DNA of 53,968 nucleotides from assembly GCF_000372725.1 (NCBI RefSeq), contig NW_005199916.1, positions 105,791 through 159,758 on the forward strand, written 5' to 3'. The DNA comes from Emiliania huxleyi CCMP1516. Taxonomy: Eukaryota; Haptophyta; Isochrysidales; Noelaerhabdaceae. Positions 10,458 through 21,000 of the stretch are shown here, in pieces. The position numbers and the translations under genes are program-made. Position 1 is the first letter of the stretch, and each line of letters begins with the position of its first letter. Under the pieces are notes generated by a model. The model was not told the origin of the DNA, did no database searches, and saw only the letters and a list, made by a program, of their open reading frames with translations.

Positions 10458-10812
10458 GAATTGAGAAAACTCTGGCCAACTGGGCGCGCTTCTTAGCTCC
10501 TCGGTCCTGCGCGTGCGGTTGCCGACTGCACTCCAAGTGCTCCAAGAGTGCTCGAGGTGCAGCTGCAGGTCTGCTGGTTTTCACGTTCAGGTGGTGAAGT
10601 CTTTAGTCAAATGTCAAGATCGCCCCAAAACTTTCCTTTAGGCAAAACAAGTGTGTGCTCACATAGATCAAGATCAGATCTGCGACACGCCCAAGGTTGC
10701 CCCGCGCCTGTCCTGTGTACAGGCGCGGGATGTATCATCCCGCCGTCCCGCCGTCCCTTCTGCCTCGTCATCACCAACGCAAGCCCTTCTGCCTCGTCAT
10801 CACCAAAAGATC
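10458..10812. other. Spacer with dispersed repeat and low complexity
   Basis: Contains a copy of the CACTCCAAGTGCTCC dispersed motif (about 10494-10553, preceded by GCGCTTCTTAGCTCCTCGG). Then comes ordinary sequence with short duplications (CCTTCTGCCTCGTCATCACC twice, about 10757-10804). No gene seen. Confidence 0.45.
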
Positions 10813-11966
10813 TCACGCAGCCTCGACTTTCCCCTCCCCCTCCTCCCCCTCCTCGTCATAGTCCTCCTCGTCCTCCTCGCCCGCGTCCTCCTCCCCCGCC
10901 TGCGCGCGGGGAGAGAGGGGGTCATCGCGGCAAAGCAGGCTGACGGCAGAAGACACGCACCTCCGCCTCATAGTCCTCCTCCTCCTCCTCCTCGTCCTCG
11001 TCCTCGTCCTCCTCGTCCTCCTCCTCCCCCCCTGCCTCCTCCTCCTCCTCCCCTGCCTCCTCCTCCTCCTCCTCCTCCTCCTCCGCCGCCGCCGCCTCCA
11101 CCTCCTCCTCCTCCGTCACCTCAGCCTCCTCCCCTGCCACCTCATCCTCCGCCTCCGGCTCGCCCGCGTCCTCCTCCGCCTCCTCCGCCGCCGCGCCGCC
11201 AGCCTCCGCCGCCCCTCCTCCTAGCAGCGTGCAACCCACGATCCGGTCCATCTTTGGAAACTTGTCGGCAAGGTACTTGGCCGCGTCCGGCCGGTCGGGC
11301 TGCATCCGCCCTTGGTCCGGCGCGTCACCTACTCGAACCTCGCCGCGTCGAGACGCCCCCCCCCCCCTCCCTCCTGCCCGTGCGGCTGCTGCGATCCGCA
11401 CCGTACCCCGAGTAGATTGCTCGCACCACGGGCATCCCGCTCACCACGCGGCCGACGGGAACCTCCCATTGCCTGTGGCCGAGGCCGGGCTGGCTGCCCA
11501 GCGTGATGAAGAGGTGGGTGGAGCGAGAGTCCGTCCCGTAGCCCGCGAACGAGAGGATGCCGTCGGTAAACGGCACGCCGGCCGGCCGCGGGTCGTCGCG
11601 GATGTTGCCCTGCGACTGCCAGTGCCTCTGCTTCTCCGCGCTCGTCGAGATTCCGAACTGGACGAGAAACTGGCGGAGAGAGTGGCGAGGGTGGGAAATG
11701 ACTGTGGCTTGTGCGTGGGTGTGTGGGTGTGTGCGTGCCGCCGCGCGCGTCGCGCGCACGTTGGGAAGCATGCGGAAGAAGGGAAGCTGCTCGAAGAAGC
11801 CCGACTTCGCCATCCCAAGGACACGCTCCACGCCGGCGGGCGCCCAGTCGGGCCGCAATTCAATCGTGAAGCTGGAGTCGTCGACCTGGACCGTTGTCTT
11901 GCAGACGAGGGTCGGGGCAGCGGCGGGGACCGGAGCAGCGGTAGCCGCGACCAGGAACATGGCCAT
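10813..11966 (-). CDS. Cyclophilin-type peptidyl-prolyl isomerase with a long acidic tail
   Basis: Model, 5' to 3' on minus: 11966-11760, 11669-11402, 11328-10961, 10899-10813; 309 residues in one frame. All three introns are GT-AG (90, 73 and 61 bp). N-terminal MAMFLVAATAAPVPAAAP looks like a signal peptide. The cyclophilin fold follows: FTIELRPDWAPAGVERV, FFRMLPN/FLVQFGIS joined across intron 1, GILSFAGYGTDSRSTHLFI, and YSGYGDAPDQGRMQ joined across intron 2, then LADKFPKMDRI. The enzyme catalyses cis-trans proline isomerisation. After the domain comes a tail of about 120 residues that is mostly Glu/Asp and continues over intron 3 to GEGKVEAA and stop. That tail makes the DNA at 10830-11220 a CTCCTC-type low-complexity tract. 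The acidic tail might bind calcium or basic proteins; that is inference. Confidence 0.9.
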
Positions 11967-12473
11967 TCGTACAAGTTAGAGGTAAGAAGAAATCGCGCTC
12001 CTCAGCGCACAACCCCGGGCCCCGAAATTGGCAGTACTGGTCTGCGAGAGGTTGAGGTGCGAGCCATGGTGCATGGAGGCCCTGGGGATGGGGGGAACCA
12101 CCCGCGGGCCTAGAACAAGGCCCGCGCGCAGGGGGGTGGGACATTGAGACCGGTCACATAAACGCATAACCCCGGGCCAAACAGTCTTTTCACAGTCTAG
12201 GCAGTCTGGCGTAGTCTGTCCCTGTCTGATGCAGTCTGACGCAGTCAGACGGACGATAAAATCGGGCTGACTGTTGGACGGCCAACGGGTCTCCGCACCC
12301 ATGGCCAACAACGGTCTCCGGCCAACAAAGTCCGACGGCAGCTGCGGCGGCCCTTCGTGTTGGAGAGTCGAGATATTGAGAGTGTGACTAGCGAGGGAGG
12401 GACGCTGGGGATTCTCAAAGGTATGTATGTAACTATTGAGAGGATTTGGGTTAGCACGTAGCACCAGCTCGAA
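11967..12473. other. Spacer with short degenerate tandem repeats
   Basis: Contains an ATAACCCCGGGCC-like word twice (about 12007 and 12165) and a run of degenerate CAGTCTG units at about 12190-12250. No gene seen. Confidence 0.45.
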
Positions 12474-14435
12474 TCACGACGATCCAAACATCGACGCGAC
12501 AAACGCCGGGTGGTCGTGCATCCACAGCGCACCCTTGTACGCGCTGAGGGAGAGGAGCAGCAGCAGGAACCAGCCGTTCCACCGCGCCTCGAGGTGCAGC
12601 TCAGCGTACTTCTCGACCAGCCAGAGCACGGTGAAGGTGGTCGCCGTGTTGGCGAGGCCGGGCACGCCGCACACCCACCCGCCGGCCGCGCCGAGCAGCA
12701 GCGCCGCCATCGTGGCGAGGTTGAGCAGCGCGTAGCGCGTCCTCTTCTCGGCGCGGCGGCCGCGCTCGTAGTAGAGCGACGAGACGATGAGCAGCGCGAG
12801 GTAGAGCGTGAGCGCGCCCACCACGCTGAGCGGCGAGTCGAACGGGCCGAGGGCGGCACGGCCTCGCGCCTCGCGCACCGCCAGGTGCGAGGCGAGCAGC
12901 AGCGCCGAGGTGGCGCACACGCGCTCGACGGCGCGCTTCGAGTGGAAGCCGACGACCCAGCAGAGGCCGCGGCAGCCCACCGAGAAGCCGAGCGCGCTGT
13001 ACGCGGCAAAGGTCGCGAGGTAGGCGAGCAGCGGCGAGGCGTGCGCGAGGGCGAGCGGCGTGAGCGTCGCGCACGCCCACGCGCTCACCAGCGAGCAGAG
13101 CGCCTCGCGGTCGCCGCCCTTGAGCTTGGCGGCCCACAGGGCGGAGGAGTAGCCGAAGCAGGGCCCAAGCGCGAGCGCGGCCGACGTGGCGGCCACGAAC
13201 ACCGCCGCTTCCGGGTGGAAGACGGCGAACGCGTCGAGAAGCAGCGCGGCCGTGAAGAGCCACGCCGCCGCCTCGAAGACGCCGTAGACGTGCAGCCGGA
13301 CGCAGAGCGGCTCGATGACGCGGCGGAAGAGCCAGCGCGCGAGGCGGAGCAGCTGCTCGCGCAGCGGCGTGAGCGCGTGCACGAGCGACGGGCCGACCGA
13401 GACGGCGATGCCCACAATCGAGAGCAGCCAGACGAGGTTGATGAAGGTGAAGGCGCCGCCCACGCGCGCTATCACGCCGCGTTGGTGCTCCACCTCGTGC
13501 AGGCGCGCCTCGACGGCACGCAGTTCATCAAGCGAGAGGGCGGCCCGGCCCACCAGCCCCGCGGCGCGCTTGAGCAGCGGCGGCACCGCCTCCGGCAGCG
13601 CTGGCACCGCCGCCGTCCCATTGTCAGAGGCAGCGGCGGCGGCCATGGCGGCCTCCACCCGTTGCGCAAGCCCGCCCAGGACGAAGGCGGCGTGCGGCGA
13701 GGCCGGCACGGGTGGAAGCACGCGCGCGAGAGGCGACAGCCCTCCCGGCGCCAGGTCCGCCTGTCCCTTCAGCAGCAGGCCGCCGGAGGCGCGCGCAGGC
13801 AGCCACGCTAGCGTCGGGGCGGGGGCGACGCACAGCGCCGAGCAGAGGGCCGTGTACGCGAGCGCCCAGACCCACCAGCGCAGCCAGATGTAGAGCGAGC
13901 GCAGCACCGAGCCACGGCGCTGCCGATCCGCCTGCCGGGCCAGCGACGCGGGCACGCCGCCCGGCGCGACGATGGAAGCATCGCCACCCGCGCTGAGCGA
14001 CGCGCGAATGAGCGAAGCGCGCGTGGGGATCTGCGCGAGCGGCATCGTCCCCGTGCCGTCGCACTCGCACAGCAGCTCGATGAGAAAGACCGGGTCGCCC
14101 GCTTCGACGGCCGTGTCCACCAGGCTGAAGAGGGCCGCGTGCGAGAGCTGCTTCGCGCCGAGCGTGAAATCGAGATCGGTCGTCGTTGAGGAGCGCGCGC
14201 TCAGCGTGTGCGCGCCGCGGACGTGCGTCAGCCGGAACGGAAGCAGCGTGGGCGCGAGCACTCGGATGGCCGCGCGCTGTCCGGCGAGCGCCGGGCCGAC
14301 GAGCGTGATGCGGAGAGCGGAGAGCGGCGCGGCCTGTCGCCGGAGGTCGGTGCTGATCTGAACGTGCAGGCCGTGGCCTCTCCGGACGGTACCAGGCGTC
14401 GCGGATGCGGAGGTGACGCGCAGAACGGGCTCCAT
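12474..14435 (-). CDS. Large multipass membrane protein of unknown function
   Basis: Single-exon frame of 653 codons from ATG 14435 (MEPVLRVTSASATPGTVRRG). The longer frame to 14564 begins at GTG and is less likely. The first 200 residues look soluble and beta-rich. A first membrane segment follows (WVWALAYTALCSALCVA), then a luminal or cytosolic loop. The C-terminal half has about nine further hydrophobic segments, for example INLVWLLSIVGIAVSVG, AAAWLFTAALLLDAFAVF, VGALTLYLALLIVSSLYY and WNGWFLLLLLSLSAYKGALW. A transporter-like or scaffold membrane protein is plausible, but I recognise no family. No frameshift or repeat interrupts it. Confidence 0.62.
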   Translation of the reverse strand: MEPVLRVTSASATPGTVRRGHGLHVQISTDLRRQAAPLSALRITLVGPALAGQRAAIRVLAPTLLPFRLTHVRGAHTLSARSSTTTDLDFTLGAKQLSHAALFSLVDTAVEAGDPVFLIELLCECDGTGTMPLAQIPTRASLIRASLSAGGDASIVAPGGVPASLARQADRQRRGSVLRSLYIWLRWWVWALAYTALCSALCVAPAPTLAWLPARASGGLLLKGQADLAPGGLSPLARVLPPVPASPHAAFVLGGLAQRVEAAMAAAAASDNGTAAVPALPEAVPPLLKRAAGLVGRAALSLDELRAVEARLHEVEHQRGVIARVGGAFTFINLVWLLSIVGIAVSVGPSLVHALTPLREQLLRLARWLFRRVIEPLCVRLHVYGVFEAAAWLFTAALLLDAFAVFHPEAAVFVAATSAALALGPCFGYSSALWAAKLKGGDREALCSLVSAWACATLTPLALAHASPLLAYLATFAAYSALGFSVGCRGLCWVVGFHSKRAVERVCATSALLLASHLAVREARGRAALGPFDSPLSVVGALTLYLALLIVSSLYYERGRRAEKRTRYALLNLATMAALLLGAAGGWVCGVPGLANTATTFTVLWLVEKYAELHLEARWNGWFLLLLLSLSAYKGALWMHDHPAFVASMFGSS

Positions 14436-14564
14436 GTGCGTCGTGCCGAGGCGTTGGATGTGGTGCTCGCCTGTGGGACACGTCCACGACACGTCACGGA
14501 CAGGCCCGGCAGAGTCAACCCCGTGGGACACGGCCCGGCATTTGGGGCCTGGAGCCCTGTTCAC

Positions 14565-15267
14565 GCGCGCGCGAGACGTGCATCTCTCTCGTGAATCTTG
14601 TCGTAGCTGGAGGGGATGTCGACCTTAAGCTAATTGGCGTCGCCCTCGGGTTATCCCTTCTCTTTTGATTCCCCATACCATTCGGTAGAAGTCTCTCCCA
14701 ACTTTCCCGATCATTGCAGCTTATTACCCTCATAAGTCTCTCGTGTCGGCGCCGACGCCCAGGGAGCTCAGAGTTACCCCAAACCGGAGCGAGGGAAGGA
14801 GCGATCCCGGGGTGAGCGACTCCAAGCGTAGCGCATAGAGATGCGAGCGGACATCATTGCGTCACACCAGTCCATCCTCGAGTTTGGTTCTGCGCTTTGG
14901 GTTTCCCCTAGCTGCGGAACGCCCCCTCTACTCGGAGCTAGTAATACGAGAATACTCTCCGAGGGTTGGCCCCGCGTACCCGAGGCTTCCCCTCAACTGC
15001 AGGACGCCCCCTCTACTCGGAGCTAGTGATACCTGATACGAGATACACACCGCCCCACGCAATACCTACACTACTCGACGAGGATACAAGAATACGCAGC
15101 TGCGAGACACCTATAAAGAAACAGCGCGGTAAAGTTCGGCGGCTATGATAATCCGAAAGTTGTCGTAGGCTTCGCAGATTTCTTTTCGCGCACAAACCAT
15201 CTCCCATCTGCTCGCACTCTCGCTCCGGCCGTCTCCCTGACCCTGTAGCTCGGCGCGGATAGTCAGC
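14565..15267. other. Repeat-bearing spacer
   Basis: Holds a 36-base sequence at about 14717-14752 (CATAAGTCTCTCGTGTC then GCGCCGACGC) that recurs at about 31608-31642, and a direct repeat CGCCCCCTCTACTCGGAGC at about 14920 and 15004. The first may be a solo fragment of a retroelement LTR. No gene seen. Confidence 0.45.
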
Positions 15268-15325
15268 ATGCTCAGCTCGCCAAGCAGCAGCGCTCAGGCC
15301 TTTGCCGAAGCGAATATGTTGGTGA

Positions 15326-16677
15326 GTGGGCCGGCTGGCAGTGCGAATTCAAGCCGGCTGGTACACCTGGGATGCGAGCACCTCCGGCTTCACTAAACGA
15401 AGGGCAAGCGACCATCCCGCAAAGCCCGGATGCGTCTCTAACTACGGTTGCGCGTACCCCATTGAAGTGGACGTGGAGGTGTTCAGCCTCATGGCGGCAA
15501 CTGATCGCGGTATTTACAATCCCATCCGTTGGCTCAGCACCGGGTTCAACGACGATGTTGTTGAACGCCGCGATCTAGGATTAAACCGAGCCCGCAATCT
15601 GGTGTACGTTCCTGTGGGACCCTATGTGAGCAATCTGCTCCGCCTCTATGACCCGCGCAACGCTACCGACCGCGCTCTCGCCAGCGTTGGCTACTGCGGT
15701 TACGTGCACTGGAAGTTCACAAGCTGCCATTGGTCCTTGCGGGTCGTGCAGGGCGGAGTGGAGAGCATCTATCTCCTGCCAGCGGATGGTCACTCCTACA
15801 CCGGGACGCATGGCGCAATCAACCTCCCCTCATCGGCAGGCGACATCACCCTTATCCAGCTTTTGGCCACGCCAAGCGCGAATGTCTATGGCCTCCCAGC
15901 GCAAGAGGAGGTCCTGGACAGCTGGAACAATTCTGCGCCCGAGCCTCCCTCGCCCGAGCCTCCGTCTCCGCCGCCCCCCATCTCGCCCCCATCGTCGCCG
16001 CCCCAGCCACCGCGGTCTCCTGCGCCGCCGCTTCTGCCGCCAGGGCCACCGATAGCGCCTTTGCATCCGGGATTCCAGCTTGACGGGCCAGGCGACCTCC
16101 GTTGGGCCTTGCGCCACGAGAACGTGCCGTTTGATGCGGCGACGCAAAGCTTCGCTTTCGATGGCAAGACAAGCTATGTCCAGTACGCAGCCCAGGCGCA
16201 GGGTTACGATGACTTCTCAATCTCTCTTGAGTTCCTCACGAATCTGAGTTGCGGATGGTCTAGCGACTGGTGGCCCAACGGGTGTGGTCTGGTAGGCGGG
16301 AAGCTCTCCTATTGGAATACAGCCGACTTCGGCGTGGAGCTTCGGCGCCGGCAGGGTTCCATTTTGGCCGTTGGAGGGCACCAACCCTTCCTTAAGTTTC
16401 ACTGGCCTACGACGATGGGATGTGGCACAGTGTGTGGGCAACTCGCTCCAGCGAGACCGGCAGCCTTCTTCTTGTCGTGGATGGCGTGCAAGTTGCCAGC
16501 GGAGTATCAACCACGGGAACCTTGACAAAGGCGCCCTTCATCTATGTCGGGACTATCCACTCTGCAGCCGCGGGCGATGCGGGAGTATACTTGAAGGAGA
16601 TGCACTTTGAGGGCTCAATCCGCAACGCGCGCCTCGCGCCGTTGCCTCCACTACCTCCCAACTCGCGAAACCGCTAG
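15326..16677 (+). CDS. LamG-like extracellular protein with proline-rich linker (start uncertain, frameshift)
   Basis: The N-terminal region (AGWYTWDASTSGFTKRRAS, about 200 residues) is not recognised. It is joined by a Pro/Ser-rich linker (PPSPEPPSPPPPISPPSSPP) of the hydroxyproline-rich wall-protein kind to a concanavalin/LamG-like domain: FAFDGKTSYVQYAA, FSISLEFLTN, then WHSVWATRSSETGSLLLVVD, VASGVSTTGTL. A frame change at about 16396-16400 is needed to continue from QPFLK into YDDGMWHSVWATR, so there is a one-base indel. The open frame begins at GTG 15326. An ATG at 15268 in another frame and a GTGAGT at 15322 suggest a 5' exon, but I could not find a clean junction. Likely secreted or cell-surface carbohydrate binding; that is inference. 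Confidence 0.6.
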
Positions 16678-17067
16678 CATGGGGCGGGGGGGGGGGGGGG
16701 GGGGGGCATGCGCTTGCGCTTTTGCGTTTTTGCGGGTGGGGAGGATTTCTTTATTTCTTACAGAAATTTGTGGAGAGGGCAGCGCTGCCAGCGAGCGGAG
16801 GCGGCGACCTAGGCATCTCTGTCAGCTCGCTCAGCCATGGGTCGCAAGCCCGGTCGAGGGCCAGGAGCCTCTCCTCCTCCTCCGTCAACGCGTCGTCGGA
16901 GGAGCTCTGCTGTGGTCCGAGCCCTCTGCTTCTTTGCGGACCGCCAGGCCGCGGGATGATGCGTGCGTGGTCATGTAGTGGGTCTCGGAAGCTCCCCTCT
17001 CGGGCTAGGAGCCAGCCCCTCTCCCTTGCCCTCGGAACACCGCGTCCGAGTCGAGGCGTTTTGTTGT
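16678..17067. repeat. Poly-G tract followed by unassigned sequence
   Basis: About 22 consecutive G residues at about 16685-16706 immediately follow the LamG gene. After them a TTTCTTTATTTCTTACAG acceptor-like stretch (about 16748-16765) precedes an open frame to 17096 that I do not recognise. It could be an exon; the evidence is thin. Confidence 0.4.
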
Positions 17068-18016
17068 ACTCGCAGAATGTGGGTAAACGAAAGTAGCGTA
17101 TACGCTACTATGAGAATTAAACAAAAGAACGAAGCCGAAAAAACACGCCGGAGTCAGTCCGCCCGAGCCAGCCAGCTGCCGGCTCGCACGGCAGCCTCTT
17201 CCTCTCGACCAGCCTCAACTTCCGTACAGTCAGCATTTTGTCGCTGCGTGCTCGTGGCCAGCTGTGGCGGCGGTCGAAGTTCGCCCAGATTCGGTGACGA
17301 GCGCCAGACGATAGTAGTGTCTCTGTTCGCCCTGTGCATGTCAGGCCAGGCTGCAGCAGGGCACTACCATCGTGCTGCCCTGTTGCAGCCTGACTTTGCC
17401 CACTGTGCACAGTCGCCAGAGCACCACCACCGCCCGGCATCGTGTCACGGCGAGCTCCTTCTGCGCCCGCTCGCGAGGCTCTCGCGCTGGCACACTTTGG
17501 CCATCTGCTGCTCGCGTTCGGCGAGCTCATCTCCGCACTCCTGCCACGGTGCCGTCACCACACACCTTCTGGCCGGCCTGAGCCGCGCGGGGTCGCCAGC
17601 GGGGGCAACGCGTCGACCTCTCTCTCTGGTGCACCACGGGCCGCAACGGCCTGCTAGCCGCGTGCGCGAGGAGGCAGTGTGCCGGCACAGTCGAGCCGGA
17701 GCATCGGGTTCTGGATGCTTGTGGGGTCAAGTCTGACCTTATGCGGCCTAATATGCAATAATAATGCTATGCTCTCACCCAGTCTGTTGAGATATTATCC
17801 CTCAAAGTCGAATTTTCGTTTACTGGTGACCATAGTAGTGTCTGTCTTGTTTGCGAGATCTTCAAACGAATCCCTTAAAGTCTCGACAATCACTAAGCTG
17901 CTTATGTGGCACCGCAGAGGCTCCCTTGGGGATGCCTGAGGCCACCCCAACCACACACTAAGCCGTACGTAGACGAATTGGGCGCTACTTTTTTCGTTTA
18001 CCCACATTACGCGAGT
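17068..18016. mobile_element. Inverted-repeat element, about 0.95 kb (non-autonomous DNA transposon candidate)
   Basis: Ends are inverted copies of each other over about 31-35 bases: ACTCGC-NN-AATGTGGGTAAACGAAA then GTAGCG (17068-17098), and its reverse complement at 17982-18016, with a 3-4 base length difference inside. The interior contains a strong hairpin (GGCTGCAGCAGGGCA at about 17350, complement at about 17379) and no recognisable transposase. The right end abuts a TAAAATTCTTTTCC word, 70 bp upstream of the MCTP-like ATG. Confidence 0.65.
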
Positions 18017-18085
18017 AAAATTCTTTTCCTCCTTTTGGTGCCCTCGGCGCGCGCGCTGCCTATCTGAAAGCCGCAGATCCGGTGT

Positions 18086-21000
18086 ATGTGCGACAGTGCC
18101 ATCAGCTCTGTCAAGAGCCTCTTCGGCGCGAAGGATTCGCGGAAAAATGGCCGAGAGGCCTCGCAGAAAGAGGTGACGGCCGCCACGCCTGGCTCGCTCT
18201 GGTTCACTCCGGAGGCCGGCTGGCCAAAGGGAGCCAAGTGGCCCGGGAAGGCGCCGCGCTCGCTGCTGCCGACACGCGAGGAGAGCCCGGAGCTCTTCTT
18301 CCTGCCGCCGGCGCTCGGCGAGCTGCGCGTGGAGGTGCTCGAGGCGGAGGGCTTAAAGAAGTCCGACACCTTTTCGGAGAACGACGTCTTTGCGCTGGTC
18401 GTCTTCGAGGGCGCCGCGGCGGTCAGCTCGGTGCTCGACAACGCGGCGCACCCGAGGTGGACTCCGCGCCACGCGCGCGCCTTCAAGTTCTCGCCGCGCC
18501 GGCCGCACTCGAGACTGTGCGTCGCGCTCTTCGACGAGGACATGGTGGGCGACGACGATCCGCTCGGGCGCGCCGAGATCCCGCTCGCTGCGCTGCACCC
18601 GTTGACCGAGTACGATGTCTGGATGCCGCTTCAGAAGGCGCCGCACACACTAGTTTATCTCCGGCTCGCACATCCCGAGTGAGCTAAACGGGTCCGTCGT
18701 AAACGGCGTCTCGTGCGTCCGCACTGCGAGCTCCGCGGCACTGGTTGCTGGACACCCCATGGGGCCTTGCCACTGAAGCACGCCCGCTTCTCACGCCCTC
18801 TCCACAGCCCTCCTCAGAGCCCTCTCGGTCCCTTCCGACAGGCGCCCTACACGCTGCACATGCGCAAGTACGGCCGCGTCCGACTCCGCTTCTCGATCCA
18901 GTGGTACTCCGAGACGGACCGGTTACTGCGCTACCCCGCGGCGCTCTCAGGCTCGGAGCCGCCGCACGTGCTTCCGTTCAAGCAGCGGCGCTGGAGCGAG
19001 GCGGCCTCATTCGCTGCGAACGGCCCGCCCCTCGACAAGAACTTCCTAGACACTTCCTAGACACTTCCAAGATGAACTGTCTAGGAAGTGTCTAGGCCCG
19101 CCCCTCGACAAGAACTTCAAGATGAGCGTCTGCGTCGCGCGCTTCAACGAGCTGTACGAGGTCGTCGGCGTGACGAGCCTCGCCACGCACGCGCTCAAGT
19201 CGCTCGTCTGCTACAGGTCCACCTCTCCCCAGATCTCCCCAGATCTCCCCAGATCTCGCTCGCCCGCCTACCAGCAGGTCTATCTCTCCCCAGATCTCCC
19301 CATCTCCCCCAGGGACGGCAACGTGCTCTCGTCGGCGCTGGTGGGCCTACTATGGCAGCTCTGCTGCGTCAAACCGAACCTGCTCCCCTCGTGCGGCCCG
19401 CTCCTCCTCCTCGCCATCCTGTCGGTCAAGCACGCGCACTCGCGCGCGTACATGCCCGGTGTGATGCAGACGCCGTCGGCGTGGCGAATCATGCGCGGGA
19501 TGCTGCCCGAGCTGCCGCCCGTGCTGCCGCCGCCGCGCGGCACGCGGCTGCCGCCGCGCCCTCTAGGAACCTTCGGGGAACCTTCTAGGAACCTTCTGGG
19601 AACCTTCTAGGCAAGCGGCTGCCGCCGCTCGCCCGGCCAGCCGACGACTCTGGCGACGAGCTGTCCGACGAGGGATCGCCTTCTACGAACCTTCTGGGAG
19701 CCTTCTGGGACCCTTCTAGGTCTGCGGCTCAAGTCGGACGTGGACTCGCCTTCTACGAGCCTTCTGGGAGCCTTCTGGGACCCTTCTAGGTCTGCGGCTC
19801 AAGTCGGACGTGGACTCGCCTTCTACAAGCCTTCTGGGAACCTTCTGGGACCCTTCTAGGTCTGCGGCTCAAGTCGGACGTGGACTCGCCTTCTACGAAC
19901 CTTCTGGGAGCCTTCTGGGAGCCTTCTAGGCGACGAGCTGTCCGACGAGGGATCGCCTTCTACGAACCTTCTGGGAGCCTTCTGGGACCCTTCTAGGTCT
20001 GCGGCTCAAGTCGGACGTGGACTCGCCTTCTACGAACCTTCTGGGAGCCTTCTGGGAGCCTTCTAGGCGACGAGCTGTCCGACGAGGGATCGCCTTCTAC
20101 GAGCCTTCTGGGAGCCTTCTGGGACCCTTCTAGGTCTGCGGCTCAAGTCGGACGTGGACTCGCCTTCTACGAACCTTCTGGGAGCCTTCTGGGACCCTTC
20201 TAGGTCTGCGGCTCAAGTCGGACGTGGACTCGCCTTCTACGAACCTTCTAGGAGCCTTCTGGGAGCCTTCTAGGCGACGAGCTGTCCGACGAGGACTCGG
20301 ACGACGAGCGGCCGCCAACCTACGAGGAGGAGCTGGTGCCTTCTAGGAACCTTCTGGGAACCTTCTGGGAACCTTCTAGGCCGCCAACCTACGAGGAGGA
20401 GCTGGTGCCGCCAACCTACGAACCTTCTAGGAACCTTCTGGGAACCTTCTAGGCCGCCAACCTACGAGGAGGAGCTGGTGCTGATGCGCGACGCGCGGGC
20501 GGTCAAGCGGGAGAAGGCCAAGGAGGAGGAGCGCAAGAAGGCGGCGGCGCGCGAGGCCAGGGGCGAGAAGCTCGATGACGAGCTCGCGACGCAGGGCATC
20601 GCCGGCGCTCTCGCGCGGCAAAACAGCAGCCTCAGCAAGAGCAAGCTGCAAAAGGTGAGCGAGGCCGCCTCGGGTCATCTCGGGTCATCTCGGGTCATCT
20701 CGGGTCATCTCGGGTCATCTCGGGTCATCTCGGGTCATCTCGGGTCATCTCGGGTCATCTCGGGTAGTCTCGGGTAGTCTCGGGTCATCTCGGGTAGTCT
20801 CGGGTCATCTCGGGTAGGTGAGCGAGGTGGTCTCGCTCAACAACTTGGACCTCAAGCACCTGCATGCGAGAGCCAGCCGGGAGAGGAGATCTAAGAGGAG
20901 ATCTAGTCGGGATTCGGCCGCTGTTTGAGGGGGAAGCATCCCGCGTGGCTGTGGACAGATCTCCCCAGATCTCCCCAGATCTCGTGTGATCTCCCCAGAA

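Noticed and set aside
10830..11220. CTCCTC simple repeat as a microsatellite
   Set aside because: It encodes the in-frame acidic tail of the cyclophilin on the minus strand, so it is coding low complexity rather than a stand-alone repeat.
18653..18841. Alternative GT-AG intron 18653-18841 in the MCTP-like gene
   Set aside because: It keeps frame but removes the last C2 strand (VYLRLAHP). The intron 18679-18807 is canonical, keeps frame and preserves the domain.
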